DNA from: an uncultured Selenomonadales bacterium
GTDB taxonomy: Bacteria; Bacillota_C; Negativicutes; Selenomonadales; Selenomonadaceae
DNA length: 6,750 nt
Assembly (NCBI GenBank): GCA_937907035.1
Contig: CALCTX010000122.1
Span: forward strand, 1 to 6,750
Direction: 5' to 3'
In this document: piece by piece, positions 1 to 5,709 of the stretch
How positions within the stretch are numbered: the stretch's first letter is position 1
Layout of the letters: every line of letters starts with the position of its first letter
Position numbers and translations under genes: made by a program
Notes under the pieces: model-generated
What the model was told of the DNA's origin: nothing
The model's database searches: none
The model's input: the letters and a program-made list of their open reading frames with translations, nothing else

Positions 1-63
1 ACCATATTGGCCGACAACTCTTCTATCTTTTTTATCGTCATTTCTGACAAATTCATTAACCAT
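1..63 (-). CDS. 5' end of the next operon gene, frame unresolved: YraN-like nuclease-fold protein or RNase HII (rnhB)
   Basis: Only about 20 codons are inside the window and two frames are open to the edge. Frame 1 starts at ATG 63-61 and reads MVNEFVRNDDKK then DRRVVGQYG. The RxxGxxG pattern is that of the N-terminus of YraN/UPF0102 proteins, and a GAGG (73-70) lies 6 nt upstream. Its codons have G/C-rich first positions, as the neighbouring genes do. Frame 2 starts at ATG 56-54 and reads MNLSEMTIKKIEELSAN, which resembles the N-terminus of Bacillota RNase HII. It has GGTG (68-65) 8 nt upstream, but its first codon positions are A-rich. Gene order favours rnhB, which normally follows rbgA; yraN often follows rnhB. 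I lean slightly to frame 1 on codon composition and ribosome-binding site. That a gene starts here, co-transcribed with rbgA 27 or 34 nt upstream, is much surer than its identity. Confidence 0.6.
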   Translation of the reverse strand, partial: MVNEFVRNDDKKDRRVVGQYG

Positions 64-90
64 CCACCGCCTCTTTCAAAAATAACGGCT

Positions 91-975
91 TTAATTCTCA
101 ATACCTGGCAAAATATCCAAAGTTATTCGTCCCAATTTTCCTGCTCTGTACTCAGATAATACCAAACGCTCCGCTTTTTCATAATCAATAGCCCCACCTT
201 TTACAAGGCAGCCTCTTCGCTTACCTATCATCTCCAGCAATTGGATATTATCCTCGTTCAACTCTTCCAGCCCGAAACGTTCTTGCAGACCAACCGGATA
301 ATTTTCTCTGAGAACTTTCAGCAATAAACACGTTATATCGCCAAGATCATATACTTCATCATTTATCGCCCCGGTAAAAGCTAACCGCAAGCCGACCTCA
401 GGATCTTCGAATTTAGGCCATAAAATCCCCGGCATATCAAGCAATTCCAACCCTTGGGCTATTCTTATCCATTGTTTTGCCCTCGTCACTCCGGGACGGT
501 TTTCTGCCTTTGCTTTTACCGAACCGGCTAATTTATTTATCAACGATGATTTCCCTACATTAGGTATACCAACTATCATCAACCTTGCCGAACGTGCCTT
601 TGCTCCCTTTGCTACCAGTTTTTCTGTCCTTGGTCTGGCCAAATCTCCTGCCAGGCGCACCAGCTGTTTCAATCCTTTTCCACTCATAGAATCAACCGCT
701 ACTGCTGCAATCCCTTGACCTTTGAAATAAGCTATCCAGGCCCGAGTTGCCTGTTCATCGGCAAGATCTGCTTTATTCAGCACAATAAGACGAGGTTTGT
801 CAGCAATTATCTCTTTTAATAACGGATTAGCACTGGAAACTGGAATACGTGCATCTAATAATTCGATCACTACATCAACTAACTTTAAATTATCAGTTAT
901 CAAGCGTTTCGCTTTTGCCATATGTCCCGGAAACCAATTAAGACTGGGCAGATCGTCTTTTTTTAACTCATTCAT
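91..975 (-). CDS. rbgA: Ribosome biogenesis GTPase RbgA (YlqF), circularly permuted
   Basis: Cytoplasmic GTPase acting late in assembly of the 50S subunit; in Bacillus subtilis it is needed for incorporation of late proteins such as L16 (family knowledge). The 294-residue product has the permuted motif order of the YlqF/YawG family. After an N-terminal WFPGHM (14-19) come G4 NKAD (67-70) and a G5-like SMSGKG (96-101). These are followed by G1 GIPNVGKSS (136-144), the G2 threonine in RPGVT (160-164) and G3 DMPG (180-183), then LWPKFED and the helical C-terminal domain with GKRRGCL (251-257). B. subtilis RbgA has 282 residues; the difference is mostly about ten extra residues before WFPGHM. ATG 975 is chosen because AGGAG (986-982) lies 6 nt before it. 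A TTG at 1011 in the same frame would add 12 residues and has no such site. It sits 32 nt after the ftsY stop, third in the smc operon. Identity is very secure. Confidence 0.97.
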   Translation of the reverse strand: MNELKKDDLPSLNWFPGHMAKAKRLITDNLKLVDVVIELLDARIPVSSANPLLKEIIADKPRLIVLNKADLADEQATRAWIAYFKGQGIAAVAVDSMSGKGLKQLVRLAGDLARPRTEKLVAKGAKARSARLMIVGIPNVGKSSLINKLAGSVKAKAENRPGVTRAKQWIRIAQGLELLDMPGILWPKFEDPEVGLRLAFTGAINDEVYDLGDITCLLLKVLRENYPVGLQERFGLEELNEDNIQLLEMIGKRRGCLVKGGAIDYEKAERLVLSEYRAGKLGRITLDILPGIEN

Positions 976-981
976 ATATTT

Positions 982-986
982 CTCCT
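982..986 (-). promoter_or_regulatory. Ribosome-binding site deciding the rbgA start
   Basis: On the minus strand AGGAG is followed by AAATAT and then ATG (975-973), a 6-nt spacing. This supports the ATG rather than the upstream in-frame TTG (1011-1009), whose first base precedes and whose last two bases overlap the ftsY stop codon. Confidence 0.85.
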
Positions 987-1007
987 GTTCTCTGAAAAAG
1001 GATACTA

Positions 1008-1922
1008 TCAAATATCAAACAGGGCTTTTGCAAACTCCCTTGCAACAAACGGCCGCAGATCATCAATACCTTCGCCGACACCAATCCATTTTACCGGCAA
1101 AGACAATTCAGATTTAATCCCCAACACTACACCGCCTTTAGCTGTTCCATCAAGTTTTGTCAATATTACACCGGATATCGGTGCTGCTTTAGTAAATAAT
1201 TCTGCCTGACTGACAGCATTCTGTCCGGTCGTCGCATCAAGTACCAACAGAGTCTCATGAGGTGCATAAGGTATCTCCCGGGAAATTACTTTATTTATTT
1301 TTTTCAATTCTTCCATAAGGTTAGATTTTGTCTGCAAGCGACCGGCAGTATCAACAATAAGCACATCGATATTCCGGGCTTTAGCTGCTTTGGCAGCATC
1401 AAAAGCAACTGCCGCCGGATCAGAACCTTCTTCATGTTTTATCACGATTGCATCTGTACGCTTACCCCAAATCTCCAGTTGATCAATTGCCGCTGCCCGG
1501 AATGTATCTGCTGCTGCCAGCATAACACTTTTCCCCCGTCCGCGATAATACGCACTAAGCTTGCCGATTGTCGTAGTCTTGCCGGCTCCATTAACGCCAA
1601 TTATCAAAATAACAGTCGGCCCCTCCGAAGCAATCCGCATAACATTCGCACCTTGGGACAGCATATTCCCTATCTGCTGAGCCAAAAACGGTTTCAAATC
1701 CTCCGGTTTCTTTATTTCCTTCGATTTGATCCCTTTACGGACTTCACTCATCAGTTTTTCGGTAGTTGTTATTCCGACATCAGCCATGATCAGTATTTCT
1801 TCTAATTCATCAAGCAAGTCGTCATTGATATCTGCGTATCCAAGTACCACTGTTTCAATTTTTTTGGTCAGCGAGTCTCTGGTTTTCCCCAAACTCTGCT
1901 TTAATCTGTCAAAAAATCCCAT
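1008..1922 (-). CDS. ftsY: Signal recognition particle receptor FtsY (SRP GTPase)
   Basis: Membrane-associated receptor that binds the SRP (Ffh plus 4.5S/scRNA) with its ribosome-nascent chain cargo and hands it to SecYEG. GTP is hydrolysed reciprocally in the FtsY-Ffh pair (family knowledge). The 304-residue protein is an NG-type FtsY without the long acidic A domain of E. coli. Its N-terminus, MGFFDRLKQSLGKTRDSLTK, can form the amphipathic membrane-targeting helix. The helical N domain covers about 20-95. In the G domain are G1 GVNGAGKT (109-116), the DTFRAAA insertion-box motif (139-145), G3 DTAGR (191-195), G4 TKLD (255-258) and the closing GVGEGIDDLRPF (281-292). GVNGAGKT with a C-terminal DDLRPF separates it from Ffh, and there is no M domain. 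The start ATG has GGGAG (1935-1931) 8 nt upstream. It begins 20 nt after the smc stop, the usual smc-ftsY pairing in Bacillota. Confidence 0.98.
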   Translation of the reverse strand: MGFFDRLKQSLGKTRDSLTKKIETVVLGYADINDDLLDELEEILIMADVGITTTEKLMSEVRKGIKSKEIKKPEDLKPFLAQQIGNMLSQGANVMRIASEGPTVILIIGVNGAGKTTTIGKLSAYYRGRGKSVMLAAADTFRAAAIDQLEIWGKRTDAIVIKHEEGSDPAAVAFDAAKAAKARNIDVLIVDTAGRLQTKSNLMEELKKINKVISREIPYAPHETLLVLDATTGQNAVSQAELFTKAAPISGVILTKLDGTAKGGVVLGIKSELSLPVKWIGVGEGIDDLRPFVAREFAKALFDI

Positions 1923-1942
1923 TCATCTCACTCCCAATATAA

Positions 1943-4900
1943 TTATTCGCCCAAGCGTACCGAGATCAGCTTTGATACACCGGCATCTTCCAACGTTACA
2001 CCATACATAACATCTGCTGCTTCCATCGTCCGTTTCCGGTGCGTAACAATAATAAACTGTGTATTATCAGCAAAATCATGCAAAAATTTACTGAACCGGG
2101 CAATATTTGCCTCGTCAAGCGGGGCATCGATCTCATCAAGTACCGAAAAGGGTGCCGGCTTAACCCTCAAGAACGAAAATAACAACGCAATAACCGTCAA
2201 CGCACGTTCGCCACCGGATAAAGCCGACAGATTCTGTTGCTTTTTCTCCGGCAATTGAACAATGATCTCTACCCCGGAATTCAAAACATCTTTATCATCC
2301 GTCAGTTCCAATTCTGCCTTGCCGCCACCAAACAATTCCACAAAAATATCATTAAATGCAACTCTTATTTTCCCAAATGCATCATTAAATTGTTTGGTCA
2401 TTGTCTGATTTATTTCCTTTACTAAAACCAGCAAATTCTGTTTAGCTTCAGCCAGATCAGCCAACTGTTTGCGCAAAAAATCATACCGTGTCTTACGGCT
2501 TTCATATTCTTCGATTGCCTGCGGATTTACCATTCCTAAAGCAGAAATATTGTCTTGCAGTTCCTCCTGCAATTTCTTCAGTTCACCCGTTTTAAGATCA
2601 AGACATTCGGATTTTGCTTCAGCCGGAGTTTTTGAAAAATCATCAACAAATTGCTTTTCCATCTGCCCGATTTCAAAATCAACTTTAGATACATCAAGCT
2701 CCAACGCATGAATCTTATTATTCAACTTATTCTGCTTTTGATTTCCCTCGGTTATTTCTTTATCAATGTCCTGTGCCTCTGCCAAACGCGACATCTTAGC
2801 ATCATACAAAGATTTCTGCTTTTCCAGACCAGTTTGATATAAAAGACTGCTTTTCTCCTTATTCTCTTGCAATTCTTTTACCTGCTGCTGTCCTTCAGCA
2901 TCGGCAAGCTCTAAAGTCTTAAGCTCGTTTTGACTGTCGCTCAGCTCTTTTTCAGTCTGCTTGATAGTTTTGTCTATCAACAAACCCTTTTCCTTGCTGC
3001 GAATGACCTGCTGCCCTAGAACAGCCTTTTGCAATTCGCTTTCATTTATTTCTTTTCCTAAATCATCAGCCTCTTGCTCAAGCTCGCTCAGCTTTTCCTG
3101 CACTTTTACAGCTTCAGCCGCCAGCGCATCACTCTTTTCCGATAATGCTCTGATCTCACGCGCCGCCAAAACTTTTCTCTCCTGTGCCTTAGCAAACGTC
3201 AATTCACGCCGTGCTTTCCATTCCGCTATCCGAGCTAATTTTTCCTCTTTTTCTTTTATCTGTTCCTGAAGCTTATCACTCTCAAACTTCTGCTTTGCTT
3301 CAGCAAGCGCAATTTCATCCAACTGATCTTTTATTGCAGCCAAATCACCATACACCTTTTCAGACTCAGCTTTTAACTCTGTCAGCTGCTGCAGCCGTTC
3401 AGCTGCCTCAGCTTTTTTCTTTGTCAGAGTCTCCTGCAGATTGGCAATTTCTCCGCTGCGATTTAAAAATCCCGATTCCTGCTGCTTATAACTGCCACCG
3501 GAAATAGATCCGCCAGGATTTAACAACTCACCGGAAACCGTGACTATCCGCACTTTGTGTTGTTGCTTTTTTGCTAACGACAACGCGTGGTCAATATTAT
3601 CAACTAACAAAGTCCGCGCCAATAAAAAATCAAGCGCTTTACGATATTTTTCCTCAACCTTGACGATCTCATTCAACCAACCGATAACCCCGGTGGCTTT
3701 TATAAACACATCCGGTGCTTTCCGTTGTTCCAAGGTATCCAACGGCAAAAAAGTTACCCGCCCGCCATTACTGCGTTTTAAAAATTCAATTGCCCGTTTA
3801 GCCGTTTCAGCGTTATCTGTCACGATATTCTGCAATCCGGCTCCCAACGCAACATCTACCGCCGTAATATATTGCTGTGGAACAGTAATAAGTTCGGCTA
3901 CTGCCCCACAAACTCCCGACCGCCAAGGTTCATGACTCTTCAGCACCACTTTGGCTGCTTTGCCAAAACCTTCATACGCCTGCTGCATATTTTTCAATAC
4001 TTCGATTTTCGTCTCTGCCTGCTCGGCATATTGCTGAGCCGCCCCCGCTAATTGTCGCGCTGTATTAACCTGCTCTGTCAGCTTTTTTTGCCGGGCCGAC
4101 AAATTTTTTTGCTCACCAACGATTACCGCTTTACGCTCAGTCAGGGCAACTATTTTTTCTTTAACCGCAGCAAAAGCCGATTGATTTTCTGCCAGCGAAG
4201 CATTTAAATCCGTCTCTGACTGTCCTTGTAACCGGCTGTTTTCTATATCGGCTTCAATATCACGTTCCAACAGTGCATACGCTTTCTGCTTTTCACTTAT
4301 TTCCTGCCGTAAAGCCTCACGCTGTTCATTCAAAGAACGACCCGCAGTCTTTTGATCCTTAATTTTCTGCGACATTTCTTTCGCCGCTGTCTTTTCCTGA
4401 CCGAGTCGCTCTGCACATTCAGCCTGCTTGACAAGCAACTCTTCCGTATCAGCGATGATACTCTCTTTTTCCTGCCGTGAAACAGCCAGTTGCTCCGTTA
4501 AATTCTTCTGCTGCCCGACCAGCCGTTTTTGATTGATATCTCTCTGATGACGTCGTTCCTCCCACAGCCGTATCTCAGCGGTTACTTTCTCTATCTTGTC
4601 ATGAAGCGAACTATTTTCTGCTGTCACCTGCTGAAGATCATTTTCCAATGCCAAAATCTGCCGACCATTTTCCTGCTTCCTGGCTTCTATCAAATTATTG
4701 GAAGCAACTAAAGCAATCTCCTGATCACGCAGTTCTTCACTCTGCTGACGCAATTTTTCCTTCTGTTCCAACGACTTATCATAACTGCCACATAACAATG
4801 TAAGATTACACTGCCGTTGTTTTATCCGCAGTTCATTATACTTCCGTGTTTTTTCTGCCTGTTCAGACAGTGGTTCAAGCTGTGTCTCTATTTCCTGTAC

Positions 4901-5479
4901 TATATCATTTACCCGGATATAATTCTGTTCTGTATCCTCGAGCTTTCGCATCGCTTCCTTTTTCCGGGCCCGATACTTCGTAATACCGGCAGTTTCCTCA
5001 AAAAATAAGCGACGCTCTTCCGGCTTGCTGTTCAATATCTCATCAATCTTATTCTGGCTGATCACACTCATACCGTCCTGTCCCAATCCGGTATCAGCAA
5101 ACAGGGAAAAAATATCTTTCAGCCGGCAACGCGTTTTATTGATATAATACTCGCTCTCACCCGACCGGAAAAAACGACGGGTAATATTAACCTCGTTATA
5201 ATCAACCGGTAACGTCCCATCATTCAAAAACGACAAGGAAACCTCAGCTACTCCTGACGGACGGCGTGCATTACTTCCGGTAAAAATAATATCTTCCGAT
5301 TTCAAGCCGCGCAGTGCCCGAATATTTTGCTCGCCAAGCACCCACCGGATCGCATCGGTAATATTGCTCTTGCCACTGCCATTCGGCCCGACAACAGCCG
5401 TTATTCCTTTATCAAATTCTATTTCGACTTTATCGGCAAACGATTTAAAACCGTAAGCCTCCAAACGTTTTAAAAGCAA
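1943..5479 (-). CDS. smc: Chromosome partition/condensation protein SMC
   Basis: ATPase of the SMC-ScpAB (condensin) complex that extrudes and aligns DNA loops from ParB/parS sites and resolves sister origins (family knowledge). With a TTG start the product is 1178 residues (B. subtilis 1186). In order it has Walker A GPNGSGKS (31-38); the Q-loop SVISQNKID (138-146); an N-terminal coiled-coil arm rich in E, K and Q (about 170-510); and the hinge (about 515-661), with GLQNIVTDN and a GGSISGGS exit. A second coiled coil follows (about 675-1015), then signature LSGGERA (1087-1093), Walker B FSVLDEID with catalytic E1116, a D-loop and the H-loop FIIVTHRK (H1147). All ATPase residues are intact. 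An ATG at 5491 would add only MVNC and lacks a good ribosome-binding site; the TTG gives MLLKRLEAYGFKSF, which aligns residue for residue with B. subtilis MFLKRLDVIGFKSF. First gene of the operon. Confidence 0.98.
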   Translation of the reverse strand: MLLKRLEAYGFKSFADKVEIEFDKGITAVVGPNGSGKSNITDAIRWVLGEQNIRALRGLKSEDIIFTGSNARRPSGVAEVSLSFLNDGTLPVDYNEVNITRRFFRSGESEYYINKTRCRLKDIFSLFADTGLGQDGMSVISQNKIDEILNSKPEERRLFFEETAGITKYRARKKEAMRKLEDTEQNYIRVNDIVQEIETQLEPLSEQAEKTRKYNELRIKQRQCNLTLLCGSYDKSLEQKEKLRQQSEELRDQEIALVASNNLIEARKQENGRQILALENDLQQVTAENSSLHDKIEKVTAEIRLWEERRHQRDINQKRLVGQQKNLTEQLAVSRQEKESIIADTEELLVKQAECAERLGQEKTAAKEMSQKIKDQKTAGRSLNEQREALRQEISEKQKAYALLERDIEADIENSRLQGQSETDLNASLAENQSAFAAVKEKIVALTERKAVIVGEQKNLSARQKKLTEQVNTARQLAGAAQQYAEQAETKIEVLKNMQQAYEGFGKAAKVVLKSHEPWRSGVCGAVAELITVPQQYITAVDVALGAGLQNIVTDNAETAKRAIEFLKRSNGGRVTFLPLDTLEQRKAPDVFIKATGVIGWLNEIVKVEEKYRKALDFLLARTLLVDNIDHALSLAKKQQHKVRIVTVSGELLNPGGSISGGSYKQQESGFLNRSGEIANLQETLTKKKAEAAERLQQLTELKAESEKVYGDLAAIKDQLDEIALAEAKQKFESDKLQEQIKEKEEKLARIAEWKARRELTFAKAQERKVLAAREIRALSEKSDALAAEAVKVQEKLSELEQEADDLGKEINESELQKAVLGQQVIRSKEKGLLIDKTIKQTEKELSDSQNELKTLELADAEGQQQVKELQENKEKSSLLYQTGLEKQKSLYDAKMSRLAEAQDIDKEITEGNQKQNKLNNKIHALELDVSKVDFEIGQMEKQFVDDFSKTPAEAKSECLDLKTGELKKLQEELQDNISALGMVNPQAIEEYESRKTRYDFLRKQLADLAEAKQNLLVLVKEINQTMTKQFNDAFGKIRVAFNDIFVELFGGGKAELELTDDKDVLNSGVEIIVQLPEKKQQNLSALSGGERALTVIALLFSFLRVKPAPFSVLDEIDAPLDEANIARFSKFLHDFADNTQFIIVTHRKRTMEAADVMYGVTLEDAGVSKLISVRLGE

Positions 5480-5485
5480 ACAATT

Positions 5486-5493
5486 CACCATCC
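5486..5493 (-). promoter_or_regulatory. Ribosome-binding site supporting a TTG start for smc
   Basis: Minus strand GGATGGTG is followed by AATTGT and then TTG (5479-5477). The GGTG part matches the 3' side of a GGAGGTG Shine-Dalgarno at 6 nt. The ATG of the upstream alternative start (5491-5489) lies inside this site, and nothing purine-rich of similar quality precedes it. Confidence 0.6.
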
Positions 5494-5524
5494 ATCAAGA
5501 TTGAACATTTCATGTAATCATATA

Positions 5525-5554
5525 ATTATACCGCATTGTTGACCACTAATTCAA
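5525..5554 (-). promoter_or_regulatory. Sigma-A type promoter of the smc-ftsY-rbgA operon
   Basis: On the minus strand, -35 TTGAAT (5554-5549) is separated by 18 bp from a perfect -10 TATAAT (5530-5525). Transcription would begin near 5518, giving a leader of about 38 nt before the smc TTG. It is the only promoter-like pair of this quality in the gap and lies downstream of the TPR gene's terminator, so the operon has its own promoter. Predicted from consensus only. Confidence 0.75.
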
Positions 5555-5586
5555 GAAAATGCAAAGTCTTTTCTTCCTACGTCACC

Positions 5587-5608
5587 GTTTCAACCTGCTT
5601 GTTTCAAC
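5587..5608. repeat. Pair of 8-bp direct repeats GTTTCAAC upstream of the smc promoter
   Basis: GTTTCAAC occurs at 5587-5594 and again at 5601-5608, separated by CTGCTT, a 14-bp period. On the minus strand this reads GTTGAAAC twice, centred roughly 70 to 90 bp upstream of the predicted smc transcription start. The repeats are exact. A role as a protein-binding site is only a possibility: 14 bp is not a whole number of helical turns, and chance cannot be ruled out. Confidence 0.35.
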
Positions 5609-5640
5609 ATAACTCACAAATACCCGATAACAGTGCCATA

Positions 5641-5669
5641 AATAAAAAATGCCGGATCAAGTCCGGCAT
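5641..5669 (-). terminator. Rho-independent terminator of the TPR gene, built on a perfect palindrome
   Basis: Minus strand ATGCCGGA (5669-5662), loop CTTGA, TCCGGCAT (5656-5649): an 8-bp GC-rich stem with no mismatch. It is followed directly by TTTTTATTTAT, a T-rich tail. It lies 40 nt beyond the TPR stop codon and upstream of the smc promoter, so it separates the two transcription units. The T-run exists on one side only, so it should act mainly on the minus strand. The stem-loop core resembles a widely dispersed CCGGACTTGATCCGG palindromic repeat, so it may be a repeat element serving as a terminator. Confidence 0.85.
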
Positions 5670-5709
5670 GACATATCTAATTTTGACACTGACATTCAAT
5701 ACAAGTATC

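Noticed and set aside
976..1011. TTG start for rbgA overlapping the ftsY stop
   Set aside because: It would suggest translational coupling, but AGGAG sits 6 nt before the downstream ATG at 975, and the extra residues MIVSFFREQEKY have no counterpart in the family.
797..1117. Plus-strand open frame across the rbgA-ftsY junction, and the other plus-strand frames within smc and the TPR gene
   Set aside because: All are antisense to well-supported genes, show no ribosome-binding site and no family resemblance.
1257..1805. Long plus-strand open frame of 182 codons inside ftsY
   Set aside because: It lies antisense to the conserved GTPase motifs of ftsY, has a composition rich in C, H, F and S typical of a reverse-strand shadow, and lacks any recognisable family.
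5501..5530. Possible plus-strand promoter: TATAATTATA (5521-5530) is a palindrome and TTGAAC occurs at 5501
   Set aside because: The spacing of 14 bp is too short for a sigma-A promoter and no plus-strand gene follows before the terminator and the antisense TPR gene.
5587..5608. CRISPR-like repeat ends (GTTTCAAC)
   Set aside because: Only two 8-bp copies 6 bp apart; there is no 25-40 bp repeat, no regular spacer and no cas gene.
5590..5611. Tiny minus-strand frame ATG TTG AAA CAA GCA GGT TGA as a leader peptide
   Set aside because: It lies upstream of the predicted smc transcription start and has no convincing ribosome-binding site or attenuator structure after it.
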